Origin: Sphingopyxis sp. H053
Lineage (GTDB): Bacteria > Pseudomonadota > Alphaproteobacteria > Sphingomonadales > Sphingomonadaceae
NCBI RefSeq assembly: GCF_001468225.1
Contig: NZ_LNRU01000011.1
Location: 62,001 to 126,000, forward strand
Reading direction: 5' to 3'
Length of the DNA stretch: 64,000 nt
Shown piece after piece: positions 44,102 through 52,705 of this stretch. Position numbers and translations under genes: made by a program. The number at the start of each line of letters is the position of its first letter. The stretch's first letter is position 1. The notes below the pieces were generated by a model. The model was given only the letters and a program-made list of their open reading frames with translations. It searched no databases and was not told the origin of the DNA.

Positions 44102-44965
44102 ATGTTTCCCGTTGTCGGCATTGTCGTACTGATCCTGCTGGTCTTCGGGGGCTTCGCGCTGACCGGCGGCAATCTGGGTCCCGTCATGCACGCGCTGCCG
44201 CACGAAATGCTGATCATCGGCGGTGCGGCACTCGGCTCGCTGATCATCGGCAATTCGGGTGCCGACCTGAAGGCGCTCGGCGGCGGGCTCGCCAAGGTGT
44301 TCAAGGGACCGAAGTATAAGAAGCAGGATTATCTCGACTGCATCCTGCTCGTCTCGACGCTGATGAAGATGATGCGCACCGAAGGACCGGTTGCGGTCGA
44401 GCCGCACATCGAGGATCCGAAAAACTCGACGATCTTTCAGCAATATCCCAAGCTTTTGAAGGACGACACGCTCGTCCATCTGATCTGCGACACGCTACGC
44501 CTCGTCGTCGTGTCGTCGGGCACGCTCGATCCGCACGCGGTCGAAGAGGTGATGGATAATGCGCTGAAGAGCCACCATCATCATTCGATGAAGCCCGCCG
44601 AAGGTCTGCAGAGCCTTGCCGACGCGCTTCCCGCGCTCGGCATCGTCGCCGCGGTGCTCGGCGTCGTGAAGACGATGGGCTCGATCGACAAGCCGCCGGC
44701 GATCCTCGGCGCGATGATCGGCTCGGCGCTCGTCGGCACCTTCCTCGGCGTGCTCCTCGCCTACGGTCTCGTCGGCCCGTTCGCGACGCGCGCCAAGGCG
44801 GTGATCGAAAGCGACGCCGCCATCTATCATACGGTGAAGCAGCTGATCATCGCGTCGCTCCACGGCCATCCGCAGCCGCTGGTGATCGAGGCTGCGCGGT
44901 CGGGCGTCGACCATCATAACCAGCCGAGCTTTGCCGAGGTGTTCGACGGGATGCGGGGCCGCTGA
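44102..44965 (+). CDS. motA: Flagellar motor stator protein MotA
   Basis: 287-residue stator channel subunit with four membrane helices (about 2-20, 33-52, 167-187, 200-222) and a large cytoplasmic loop holding the charged FliG-interaction region. Conserved late motif LADALPALGIVAAVLGVVKT and Pro residues are present. Together with MotB it couples ion flow to rotation. Followed by motB with TGATG overlap. Confidence 0.94.
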   Translation: MFPVVGIVVLILLVFGGFALTGGNLGPVMHALPHEMLIIGGAALGSLIIGNSGADLKALGGGLAKVFKGPKYKKQDYLDCILLVSTLMKMMRTEGPVAVEPHIEDPKNSTIFQQYPKLLKDDTLVHLICDTLRLVVVSSGTLDPHAVEEVMDNALKSHHHHSMKPAEGLQSLADALPALGIVAAVLGVVKTMGSIDKPPAILGAMIGSALVGTFLGVLLAYGLVGPFATRAKAVIESDAAIYHTVKQLIIASLHGHPQPLVIEAARSGVDHHNQPSFAEVFDGMRGR

Positions 44966-45813
44966 TGGCCGCGCGTCCGAACATGCCGCGGCCGATCATC
45001 GTCAAGAAGGTGATCCAGCAAGCGCACGGCGGCCATCACGGCGGCGCGTGGAAGGTCGCCTATGCGGACTTCGTCACCGCGATGATGGCCTTCTTCCTTT
45101 TGATGTGGCTGCTCGGTGCGACGAACGAGGCGCAGCGCAAGGCGCTCGCCGACTATTTCGCGCCGACGATCGTCCAGACCAAGACCGAGACCGCCGGGTC
45201 GACGGGCCTGTTCGGTGGTGACTCGCTGGTCGCGGCGGACAAATACCCACATGGCGCGGCGCAGACGGGCACGCGCGCCATGACGATTCCGCGCGACGCC
45301 ACGGGCGGACCGCGCGAAGCGTCGGGGCGCGAGCGCGCGAGCGACAAGGAGCAGTTCAGGAAGCTCGCCCAGACGCTGATGGATCAATTGCAGGCAAAGG
45401 GCGACCTCAAGCGTCTCGCGCCGAACCTGCGCTTTACCGAAACGCTTGAAGGGCTGCGCATCGACGTCGTCGACGATGCGGATTTTTCGATGTTCGTGAT
45501 CGGCACCAGCCAGCTGACCCCCGACGGCGCGCGGCTGTTCAGCGAAATCGCGAAGCCCGTCGCGGCGGTAACGAACAAGGTGATGATCCGCGGCCACACC
45601 GACGCCGCCCCCTGGTCGGCGAAGTCTGGGACGAACAACTGGCGTCTGTCGGTCGACCGGGCGGAGGTCACGCGCCACTATCTCGAGTTCCGCGGTATCG
45701 CCTCGAATCGCTTTTCGCGAATCGAAGGGGTGGCCGATCGCGAGCCCTATGTTCCCTCCGACCGATTCGATCCGCGCAATCGCCGCATCTCGATCACGCT
45801 GGGCTGGCGCTAG
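44965..45813 (+). CDS. motB: Flagellar motor protein MotB
   Basis: 282-residue stator protein: short basic N-terminus, one membrane helix carrying the ion-binding Asp (KVAYADFVTAMMAFFLLMWL), a plug/linker, and a C-terminal OmpA-like peptidoglycan-binding domain (VMIRGHTDAAPW, WRLSVDRAEVTRHYL, NRRISITLGWR). A second ion-type clue (Na+ versus H+) cannot be read confidently. Coupled to motA. Confidence 0.94.
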   Translation: MAARPNMPRPIIVKKVIQQAHGGHHGGAWKVAYADFVTAMMAFFLLMWLLGATNEAQRKALADYFAPTIVQTKTETAGSTGLFGGDSLVAADKYPHGAAQTGTRAMTIPRDATGGPREASGRERASDKEQFRKLAQTLMDQLQAKGDLKRLAPNLRFTETLEGLRIDVVDDADFSMFVIGTSQLTPDGARLFSEIAKPVAAVTNKVMIRGHTDAAPWSAKSGTNNWRLSVDRAEVTRHYLEFRGIASNRFSRIEGVADREPYVPSDRFDPRNRRISITLGWR

Positions 45814-45818
45814 ACGCG

Positions 45819-45876
45819 TGGCAATTAGTGCCAATTTGGCAGCATATTGGAGATAGTTAACGCGATTGCGCGTTAA
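45819..45876. promoter_or_regulatory. Cluster of palindromes upstream of the sigma-54 activator gene
   Basis: TGGCA-ATTAG-TGCCA (45819-45833), the perfect TGCCAATTTGGCA (45829-45841) and TTAACGCG-ATTG-CGCGTTAA (45857-45876) lie in an AT-rich gap. TTGGCA and CTGGCA half-elements resemble -24 boxes but no -12 GC is in register. Likely operators for autoregulation or an upstream regulator. Confidence 0.5.
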
Positions 45877-46009
45877 TTACTTCCAATCTGGCAATATCTC
45901 TTTGTTTTGAATGGGTTAGCTAACAGCTGATAAGCTTTCGTTTACCAATTTCGTCAATTCCTGAGTCCATCGAAGGGGGCACCGAGCGGGCGGTGCGGTG
46001 GAGACTGAA

Positions 46010-47077
46010 ATGACACTGGGGCAGAACAACAATGCAGCGCTCGAAGCGCTGATCATCGGCACGAGCCCGGCGACCTGCCGGCTGCGCGAGATGATCCGCC
46101 GCGTGGCGCGCTCGAACGCCTCGGTGATGCTCTGCGGCCCGTCGGGCTCGGGCAAGGAACTTGTTGCCCGCGCCATTCACGACGAAGGCGCCCGTGCCGG
46201 CAAGGCTTTTTCGGCCATCAATTGCGGCGCAATCCCCGGCGAACTCATCGAATCCGAACTCTTCGGGCATGAAAAGGGCAGCTTCACCGGCGCCCATGCC
46301 CGCCGCATCGGCCATTTCGAAGCGACCGAGGGCGGCACGCTCTTCCTCGACGAAATCGGCGACATGCGTTTCGACATGCAGGTCAAACTGCTCCGCGTGC
46401 TCGAAGACCGGACGATTGTCCGCGTCGGCAGCAGCGACGTGAAGGCCGTCGACGTCCGCGTCATTTCGGCTACCCACCAGGATCTCGGCGCCGCGATCGC
46501 CGATGGCAAATTCCGCGAAGACCTGTTCTTCCGGCTCGGCGTGGTTGTGCTCCAGGTCCCCAGCCTTGCCAACCGCGTCGAGGATATTCCGGCGCTCATC
46601 CGCCACTTCCAGCGCCAGATGCCCGCCGACGCCAAATGCCGTTTCGACGACGCGGCGATGACGCTGCTGATGCAGCATGCATGGCCGGGCAATGTCCGTG
46701 AACTCAGGAATTTCGTGGAGCGCGCCAGCGTTCTCCATGGCGGCGAGACGCTCGGTCTCGACGACGTCGCCATGCTTTTGAACCCCACCGCAGCGCTTGC
46801 ACCGCGACGGGCTGTCCCCAGCAGCCCCGTCGCGGCGCAAGCCAGCGCGGAAGATCAGGTCGCCTCGGCTCCGGCCGCGCCGCACGCCAAGACGCCGGCA
46901 CCGGGCCGCCCGATCGATCTCAAGCGCGAGATCGAAACGATCGAACTCGAACAGATTTACGTCGCGCTCGACCTTGCCGACGGCATCATTTCCGAAGCGG
47001 CGCGCCTGCTGACGCTGAAGCGCACGACGCTGATCGAAAAGATGCGCAAGTACGGGGTTCACCAGCAGGCCGCCTGA
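46010..47077 (+). CDS. Sigma-54-dependent flagellar activator (no receiver domain)
   Basis: 355-residue bacterial enhancer-binding protein. AAA+ domain from about residue 10: Walker A GPSGSGKE, the sigma-54 contact loop as GSFTGA (GAFTGA variant), Walker B GGTLFLDEIGDM, arginine-finger region REDLFFRLGVV. Then a linker rich in Ala/Pro and a C-terminal Fis-type HTH (DGIISEAARLLTLKRTTLIE). There is no N-terminal receiver or FleQ domain, so activity must be set by level or partner protein. Between motB and the fliS cluster, it is the only EBP in the window and the natural activator of the four sigma-54 promoters. ATG 46010 has GGAG; GTG 45998 is alternative. Confidence 0.88.
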   Translation: MTLGQNNNAALEALIIGTSPATCRLREMIRRVARSNASVMLCGPSGSGKELVARAIHDEGARAGKAFSAINCGAIPGELIESELFGHEKGSFTGAHARRIGHFEATEGGTLFLDEIGDMRFDMQVKLLRVLEDRTIVRVGSSDVKAVDVRVISATHQDLGAAIADGKFREDLFFRLGVVVLQVPSLANRVEDIPALIRHFQRQMPADAKCRFDDAAMTLLMQHAWPGNVRELRNFVERASVLHGGETLGLDDVAMLLNPTAALAPRRAVPSSPVAAQASAEDQVASAPAAPHAKTPAPGRPIDLKREIETIELEQIYVALDLADGIISEAARLLTLKRTTLIEKMRKYGVHQQAA

Positions 47078-47140
47078 CTCGGCCGCGATACAAGTTTCAG
47101 CACCCGCTGAAAAAGGGAGCTCTGGTCCGCTCCCGCACCA

Positions 47141-47173
47141 CCCGGCCGCCCGTCCCCACCATGGGCGGCCGGG
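47141..47173 (+). terminator. Hairpin terminator after the activator gene
   Basis: Perfect 11-bp stem CCCGGCCGCCC/GGGCGGCCGGG with an 11-base loop, 64 bases after the stop. No T tract. Confidence 0.6.
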
Positions 47174-47202
47174 TAACCAGCGGGCATTTGATTGAATGAA
47201 TG

Positions 47203-47278
47203 CGGCACCGGCCCGCTCCCCCACCGCCCTTCGACGCCACGCGTCGTCTTCGGGCGGTGGGGGAGCGGGCCGGTGCCG
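47203..47278. repeat. Inverted repeat, copy 1 of a two-copy family
   Basis: Perfect 27-base arms (47203-47229 and 47252-47278) with a 22-base loop, between convergent activator and fliS genes. The outer 22 bases of each arm recur in the repeat at 62030-62111, after fliC. Confidence 0.85.
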
Positions 47279-47299
47279 TTCCACGTCAGTGGAAAAACT

Positions 47300-47704
47300 C
47301 TATCGAAGCTGGCGCCAGGCCGCGCTGATCGTCAAAATTCCTTCGAGCAGCTCGGCAAGACCCTCGGCGCTATTCGCGGCCACGGCATCGTCGAGCTTGC
47401 GGCGCATGCTGCGATAGACGCGCGACAGCGCGGTCGCGACATCGCCGCCCTTGTCGCGATCGAGTCCCGCGTCGAGACCGATCAGGATCGCGCGCGCGCG
47501 GTGCGCGGGTTCGGTCGCCGACACGCGCTGCCCCTGCCGGATCATCGCCCCCAGCACGCCCACGGCGGTCTCCAGCTCGTCGTAGAGCATGGTGACCAGC
47601 TCGACGGGGTCGGCGGCAGCGGCGCGGCTTTCATGCTGCAATCGGCGATAAAGCCCGGTCGCCCGGACGGTCGAGGCGGTAGCGTTCACGGCGGCGGTCC
47701 CCAA
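47300..47704 (-). CDS. fliS: Flagellin chaperone FliS
   Basis: 134-residue helical protein of the FliS kind (LYRRLQHESRAAAADPVELV, then TMLYDELETAVGVLGAMIRQ, SRVYRSMRRKLDDAVAANSA). Binds flagellin C-termini before export. The start at 47704 is TTG; a GTG at 47689 after GGGGA is an equally good alternative. It lies 10 bases after fliD on the same strand, so it is co-transcribed from the fliD promoter. Confidence 0.85.
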   Translation of the reverse strand: MGTAAVNATASTVRATGLYRRLQHESRAAAADPVELVTMLYDELETAVGVLGAMIRQGQRVSATEPAHRARAILIGLDAGLDRDKGGDVATALSRVYRSMRRKLDDAVAANSAEGLAELLEGILTISAAWRQLR

Positions 47705-47714
47705 GTCCTAGTTC

Positions 47715-49085
47715 TTAGTCGTTACCCTGGTTCGTCCAGAGTTTGATTTGCTGTTCGAGATAGGTCTGCGTCGCCTTGAACGCCGCGAGCTTGGCTTCGA
47801 GCGTGCCATATTGCTTCTCGAGCCGCGCCTTATAAGCGCTCTCGCGCTCCTCGATCTTCTCGAGCTGATCGATGAGATTTTCCTTTTTGGCGTCCAGCGT
47901 TTTCGAGACGCGATCGATCGCGCCATTGACGCCGACCGCCTTGTCGCGGATCGCGTCGAGCGCAAAGGCGATCCCGGGATCGCTTATCTCGGTGTGCGTC
48001 GCGTCGCGCCGCGGATTGAACAGCGCCTCGACCGCGCCCGCGTCGCTGGCGAGCATCTTGTCGAGCTTGGCGTTGTCGACCGAAAGCAGGCCGTCCTTCG
48101 TCGACGAAATGCCGATGTCGGACAGCTTGTTGATGCTGCCGTGGCTTGATAGCACCTTGTTGACGAGGCCGGAAAGTTCGCGTTCGATCTCACGGAGCGA
48201 GGTCGTCGCGCCCGACATGCTGGAGGCCGCGACGAGGCTTTTCTTGAGCTGGTTATAGACCGAAACAAAATCGCCGACGGTCTGCTTGATCATCTCGAGC
48301 GGGCGGCTCGCACCGATGTCGACGCCTTGTCCGGGCGCCGCCTTTTTCAGCGTGAGCGACATGCCGGGAATCACATCGTCGACGATGTTGTTCGCGCGAC
48401 TGAAGGCCACGCCGTCGATCGTGAATTCGGCGTTGGTGGCGGTCTGGCCCACGGTCATGCCGCCGCTGGTCGAAAAGGCCGTCAGGCCCGGGTCGGCACC
48501 GGCGTCGGCGGTGAGGGTGAATGCACCGACTTCGCCCGTCGGGCCTTTGACGATCAGGCGGTGGCCGCCCTCATCGGCGATGATCGACGCGGTCACGCCG
48601 GCGCCGCTCGCGTTGATCGCATTGGTCAGCCCCTCGAGGCTGTTGTTCGTGGCGCCGATGGCGATCGTCTTGGCGACGCCGCCGACGGTCAGCGTCATCG
48701 TGCCCGCGCCGATCGCGGCGGTACGGTCGGCGACGACGGCGGAATAATTGGTCTGCGCGCGCGCGAGCTGCGTCACGACGACGGTCGCGGCGAAGCTGTC
48801 AGCCGACAGGCCGGCGCGGCTGGTGGCGCTGAGCACGCTTTCGTCGGAAACGGTCGGCGTGCTGCGCAAGGTGCCGTCGCTGACCATCTGGCCCAGCGAA
48901 TTGGCAAAGCCGTCGAGGTCCGATCGCGCCTGCGCCAGCGCGCTGATCCGCGTCTGGTTCGCCTGGTTGAGCGAGTTCATGCGCTTTATCTTCGGATCGC
49001 GCGACGCGTTCGACAGGTCGGTGACGAGCTGTTTGACGTCGAGGCCCGACCCGAAGCCGAGGCTGTTGGCGATTGAACTGACCAT
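47715..49085 (-). CDS. fliD: Filament cap protein FliD (HAP2)
   Basis: 456-residue cap protein: N-terminal MVSSIANSLGFGSGLDVKQL (the FliD GSGLD motif), C-terminal coiled coil (KTLDAKKENLIDQLEKIEER, then KYGTLEAKLAAFKATQTYLE). It caps the growing filament. Starts behind a sigma-28-type box that overlaps the end of flhB. Confidence 0.93.
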   Translation of the reverse strand: MVSSIANSLGFGSGLDVKQLVTDLSNASRDPKIKRMNSLNQANQTRISALAQARSDLDGFANSLGQMVSDGTLRSTPTVSDESVLSATSRAGLSADSFAATVVVTQLARAQTNYSAVVADRTAAIGAGTMTLTVGGVAKTIAIGATNNSLEGLTNAINASGAGVTASIIADEGGHRLIVKGPTGEVGAFTLTADAGADPGLTAFSTSGGMTVGQTATNAEFTIDGVAFSRANNIVDDVIPGMSLTLKKAAPGQGVDIGASRPLEMIKQTVGDFVSVYNQLKKSLVAASSMSGATTSLREIERELSGLVNKVLSSHGSINKLSDIGISSTKDGLLSVDNAKLDKMLASDAGAVEALFNPRRDATHTEISDPGIAFALDAIRDKAVGVNGAIDRVSKTLDAKKENLIDQLEKIEERESAYKARLEKQYGTLEAKLAAFKATQTYLEQQIKLWTNQGND

Positions 49086-49107
49086 GGCAAAATATCCTTC
49101 GAACCCC

Positions 49108-49134
49108 TTAACGGCGGCGCGCGGACAAGTTTAA
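49108..49134 (-). promoter_or_regulatory. Sigma-28-type promoter of fliD-fliS
   Basis: Minus strand TTAAACTT-N11-GCCGTTAA, the closest match in the window to the enteric TAAAGTTT-N11-GCCGATAA. It sits 23 bases upstream of fliD and overlaps the flhB stop, so late expression separates from the fliE-flhB operon here. Confidence 0.75.
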
Positions 49135-50270
49135 GCCTGACGGCGCCCTTCGGGATCGAAACGATGCGAAGGCGGCACGTCGATCGCGGGCGGCGCCGTG
49201 CCTTCGGCGGCCGCGCGTTCGAGCTGGAACACGAAAGCGAGCACCGTGGCGACCGCAACGAACAATTCTTCGGGGATCACGCGGCCGGCGCGCGCGGTGA
49301 AATAGATGGCGCGCGTGAGCGCCGGATATTCGAGCAGCGGGACATTGGCACCGCGCGCCAGCTCGCGGATCGAGAGCGCGACATCGCCGCGCCCGCGCGC
49401 GACGACGACGGGCGCCGCATCGACCCCGGGACGATAGCGCAGCGCGACCGAGAAATGCGTCGGGTTGGTGAGGACGACGGTCGCGTCGGACACCGCCTTG
49501 CGCGCCGATCCGCTCAATATGTCGTGCGCACGCTGGCGCTGCGCCTGCTTGAGTTCGGGGGCGCCGTCGGACTGGCGCATTTCTTCTTTCACTTCCTGCT
49601 TGCTCATCATCAGCCGCTGGTTGCGCGTGAACCACTGCACCGGCACATCGATCAGCGCGATGACGACCAGCCCGCCGGCGAGCACCAGCATCGCATGGCC
49701 GATTTCCTTTCCGGCCAGGCCGATCGCGGCCATCAGGTCGGTCGACGCCATTGTCATGATCGCGGGCAGGCTGTTCAGGACGAGCCAGTAACCGATGCTG
49801 CCAAGCAACAGCACTTTCGCCAATGCCTTGCCGAGTTCGGTGACGCCCTGCATCCCGAACATGCGCTTGAGCCCGGCCATCGGGCTCATGCGGTTGCCCT
49901 TGAAGTGAAGCGCCTTGCCGCGCCAGCCTATCGACCCGAGCATCGCCGGTCCCGCGACCGCGGCGCCGAGCGTCAGCGCGAACAGGCTCGCGAGCGGCAG
50001 CAGGATTTCGGCGCCGTTGCGCATCAGCGCCTCGGAGGGCGCAAAATCGGCGACGTCGGCGGCGGTCAAGGTCAGCCCGCGGCGGACGAGATCGCCCGCC
50101 GACTGGACAAACCAGCCGCCTGCGGCGACCATCCAGCCCGCGGCAGCAAGCATCGCCAGCGCCGTCGCGAGTTCGCGCGACATCAGCACATCGCCTTCGC
50201 GCGCCGAGTCCGACAGCTTCTTTGCCGTCGGCTGTTCGGTTTTCTGGTCCTTCTCGGTCGTGCCCGCCAT
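49131..50270 (-). CDS. flhB: Flagellar export switch protein FlhB
   Basis: 379-residue export protein with four membrane helices and a cytoplasmic domain bearing the autocleavage motif NPTH (VVLTNPTHFSVALRYRPG). Cleavage there switches export from hook to filament substrates with FliK. N-terminus EKTEQPT-like (DQKTEQPTAKKLSDSAREGD) is typical. It lies 3 bases after fliR; last gene of the long fliE operon. Confidence 0.95.
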   Translation of the reverse strand: MAGTTEKDQKTEQPTAKKLSDSAREGDVLMSRELATALAMLAAAGWMVAAGGWFVQSAGDLVRRGLTLTAADVADFAPSEALMRNGAEILLPLASLFALTLGAAVAGPAMLGSIGWRGKALHFKGNRMSPMAGLKRMFGMQGVTELGKALAKVLLLGSIGYWLVLNSLPAIMTMASTDLMAAIGLAGKEIGHAMLVLAGGLVVIALIDVPVQWFTRNQRLMMSKQEVKEEMRQSDGAPELKQAQRQRAHDILSGSARKAVSDATVVLTNPTHFSVALRYRPGVDAAPVVVARGRGDVALSIRELARGANVPLLEYPALTRAIYFTARAGRVIPEELFVAVATVLAFVFQLERAAAEGTAPPAIDVPPSHRFDPEGRRQA

Positions 50271-50273
50271 CGC

Positions 50274-51053
50274 TCAGATGCCCGCGACCATACGCGCGGT
50301 GTCGAGCGCGTCGGACAGGATGCGCGCGATCGCCTCGGCCATCGCCGGCGTCGCGACGCCGAGCAGGACGATCCCGGCGAGCAAGGTTGCGGGGATACCC
50401 ACCGCGAACAGGTTGAGCGCCGGCGCCGAACGGCCGATCACACCCATGATGATCTGGACGAGGATCAGCACGAAGCCGACCGGCATCGCGATGGTAAGCC
50501 CTGCCGCGAACATCAGGCTGCCGAAACGGATCAGCCCGCCGATCGCATCCCACGACGGAAACGCGTTGCCGGGAGGCAGTGCGCTGTAGCTGTCGACGAT
50601 GATGCCGATCAGCACGAGATGGCCGTCGGCGGCGAGGAACAGCGCGGTCGCCATCATCGACAGGAACTGGCCGATCGCCGAACTCGACGCGCCGCTGAGC
50701 GGATCGACCATCGACGCGAAGCCGAGTCCCATCGCGTTGCTGATCGCCTCGCCCGCGAGCAGCGCCGCGGCGAGCCCCATCTGGAGTACGAAGCCCATCG
50801 CGAGGCCGATCACGACCTCGCCGATGATGAGGAAAAAGCCCGGGACCGATACGATCCCTTCAGGCGGCAACGTCATGCCCGACGCCGCGACCGCAGGCAC
50901 CCCGACCGCGAGCGCGATCACCAGCCGCAGTTGCACCGGTACGCTCGTCGCGCCGAACACCGGCGCGGCGATGAAGGCGGCGCCGGGACGGATCATCCCC
51001 AGCATCCACAGCTGGAGCATCGCCTCGATATTCGGGATGTCGGCGGGGTTCAT
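50274..51053 (-). CDS. fliR: Flagellar export protein FliR
   Basis: 259-residue polytopic export-gate protein with several membrane helices (MLQLWMLGMIRPGAAFIAAP...GEAISNAMGLGFASMVDPLS). With FliP and FliQ it forms the export pore. Start at 51053 gives the usual FliR N-terminus; 7 bases after fliQ. Confidence 0.93.
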   Translation of the reverse strand: MNPADIPNIEAMLQLWMLGMIRPGAAFIAAPVFGATSVPVQLRLVIALAVGVPAVAASGMTLPPEGIVSVPGFFLIIGEVVIGLAMGFVLQMGLAAALLAGEAISNAMGLGFASMVDPLSGASSSAIGQFLSMMATALFLAADGHLVLIGIIVDSYSALPPGNAFPSWDAIGGLIRFGSLMFAAGLTIAMPVGFVLILVQIIMGVIGRSAPALNLFAVGIPATLLAGIVLLGVATPAMAEAIARILSDALDTARMVAGI

Positions 51054-51060
51054 TGTGCGC

Positions 51061-51330
51061 CTAGCGCACCAACGCCGGGATCTGCGCGAAGATTTCGCGG
51101 GTGAAATCGGTGAGCAGGACGAGGATGCTGCCACCGAAAATCGCAAGGCAGATCGCCGCGACGATCAGCTTGGGCACAAAGGTCAGCGTCTGTTCGTTGA
51201 TCGACGTCGCCGCCTGCACCATGCCGAGCAGTACGCCGATGACGAGCACCGGCAGCAGCAGCGGCGCCGAGGCGAGCGCGAGGATCCACAGCGACTGCTG
51301 CGCGACCCCGATGAAATAGTCGGCCTCCAT
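51061..51330 (-). CDS. fliQ: Flagellar export protein FliQ
   Basis: 89-residue protein of two membrane helices (about 15-37, 51-73) with the FliQ motif QAATSINEQTLTFVPKLI. Export-gate component; 4 bases after fliP. Confidence 0.95.
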   Translation of the reverse strand: MEADYFIGVAQQSLWILALASAPLLLPVLVIGVLLGMVQAATSINEQTLTFVPKLIVAAICLAIFGGSILVLLTDFTREIFAQIPALVR

Positions 51331-51334
51331 CCCG

Positions 51335-52105
51335 CTAACTCACGAAGGAGGAGGCGAGCGATCCCATCGTCAGCGCCCAGCCGTCAACGAGGACGAAGAG
51401 CAGCAGCTTGAAGGGCATCGATATGATCGTCGGTGACAGCATCATCATACCCAGCGACATCAGCGCCGAGGCGACGATCAGGTCGATGACGAGGAAGGGC
51501 AGGAAGATCAGGAAGCCGATCTGGAACGCGGTCTTGAGTTCGCTGGTGACGAAGGCGGGCAGCAGGATCGAGAAGGGCACGTCCTTCGGGCTCGCATAGG
51601 TCGGCGCTTTCGCGATCTTGGCGAACATCATCAGGTCGGTCTTGCGCGTCTGCTTCATCATGAAGCCGTGGAGCGCGGTGCCCGAACGCGACACCGCTTC
51701 GCCGATATCGATCTGTTCCTGGCCATAAGGTTCGATCGCGACGCGGTTCACTTCGCTGATCACCGGCGCCATCACGAATAGCGAGAGGAACAAACTCAAG
51801 CCGACCAGCACCTGGTTCGGCGGCGTCTGTTGCAGCCCGAGTGCGTGGCGCAGAATCGACAGCACGATGATGATGCGCGTGAAGCTGGTCATCATCAGCA
51901 GCAGCGACGGCAATACCGTCAGCAGGCTCATTAGGACGAGGATCTGGAGCGACAGGCTCAACGGACGGCCATCGCCGCCGATTTCGCCGACCGCGCGGCT
52001 CAGCCCGTCGGCGGCCTGCGCATAAGCGGCGGGCGCGGCGCAGAGCAGCGCGGCGCCGCCGGCGAGCGCCGCGGCGCGCAGCCAGAAGCGGCGATCAGTC
52101 CGCAT
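51335..52105 (-). CDS. fliP: Flagellar export protein FliP
   Basis: 256-residue export-gate protein with signal peptide (AAPAAYA-Q) and four further helices. Motifs: LLMMTSFTRIIIVLSILRHA, LGLQQTPPNQVLVGLSLFLS, MMMLSPTIISMPFKLLLFVL. Overlaps fliO by 11 bases. Confidence 0.96.
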   Translation of the reverse strand: MRTDRRFWLRAAALAGGAALLCAAPAAYAQAADGLSRAVGEIGGDGRPLSLSLQILVLMSLLTVLPSLLLMMTSFTRIIIVLSILRHALGLQQTPPNQVLVGLSLFLSLFVMAPVISEVNRVAIEPYGQEQIDIGEAVSRSGTALHGFMMKQTRKTDLMMFAKIAKAPTYASPKDVPFSILLPAFVTSELKTAFQIGFLIFLPFLVIDLIVASALMSLGMMMLSPTIISMPFKLLLFVLVDGWALTMGSLASSFVS

Positions 52106-52373
52106 GGAAGTCGCCCTGGCTGTCGTCGGCGATCCGCGTGATGCCGCTCCGCGACACCGCGATCAGCACGCGCTGTCCCGCGAATTCGACCACCGCGAGT
52201 TTCGATCCGGGGCCGAGCGGCAGCACGTCGATCATTTCGACGGCGCGCGTCTTTGCGCCGCCGCCGCCGAGCGGTACGCCCATCTGGACGCGCTTCCACA
52301 GCCACAGGCTGCCCCACGCCATGCCGCCGACGAGCGGCAGCAGAATGAGCAGGCGGAGGATATATTCGAACAT
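52095..52373 (-). CDS. fliO: Flagellar assembly protein FliO
   Basis: 92-residue single-span membrane protein: N-terminal helix (LRLLILLPLVGGMAWGSLWL) and a small cytoplasmic beta domain (VEMIDVLPLGPGSKLAVVEF). FliO stabilises FliP during gate assembly. Overlaps fliN by one base (TGATG). Confidence 0.85.
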   Translation of the reverse strand: MFEYILRLLILLPLVGGMAWGSLWLWKRVQMGVPLGGGGAKTRAVEMIDVLPLGPGSKLAVVEFAGQRVLIAVSRSGITRIADDSQGDFHAD

Positions 52374-52705
52374 CAGGCTCTCCGCTCGAAACCTTCGAGC
52401 CCGCGCGCCGGCGCGACGACTTCGGCGACCTGGATGCCATAGCGGCCGTCGATGCTGACGATCTCGCCCTTCGCGATCAGCGTGCCGTTCGCATAAATGT
52501 CGAGCAGATCGGTCGCAGCGCGGTCGAGTTCGATCACGCTGCCCTCATCGATCGCGAGCAGTTCGGAGAGCGTCATCGAGGTCGACCCGACCTCGACCGA
52601 CACGCGCAGCGAAACGCCGGCGAGCAGGTCGAAATTGGGTGCGGCGGCGATGCTCTTGTCGCGCCGGTCGGCGCGCGCCTTCGGGGCGTCGCTGATATCA
52701 GTCAT
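52373..52705 (-). CDS. fliN: Flagellar motor switch protein FliN
   Basis: 110-residue C-ring protein with one SpoA domain (VSLRVSVEVGSTSMTLSELL, then GSVIELDRAATDLLDIYANG and ISIDGRYGIQV-like end). With FliM it forms the lower C-ring. Overlaps fliM by 8 bases. Confidence 0.95.
   Translation of the reverse strand: MTDISDAPKARADRRDKSIAAAPNFDLLAGVSLRVSVEVGSTSMTLSELLAIDEGSVIELDRAATDLLDIYANGTLIAKGEIVSIDGRYGIQVAEVVAPARGLEGFERRA

Noticed and set aside
47115-47290. CRISPR-like repeat near the activator terminator
   Set aside because: These are inverted repeats, not regularly spaced direct repeats; no cas genes.
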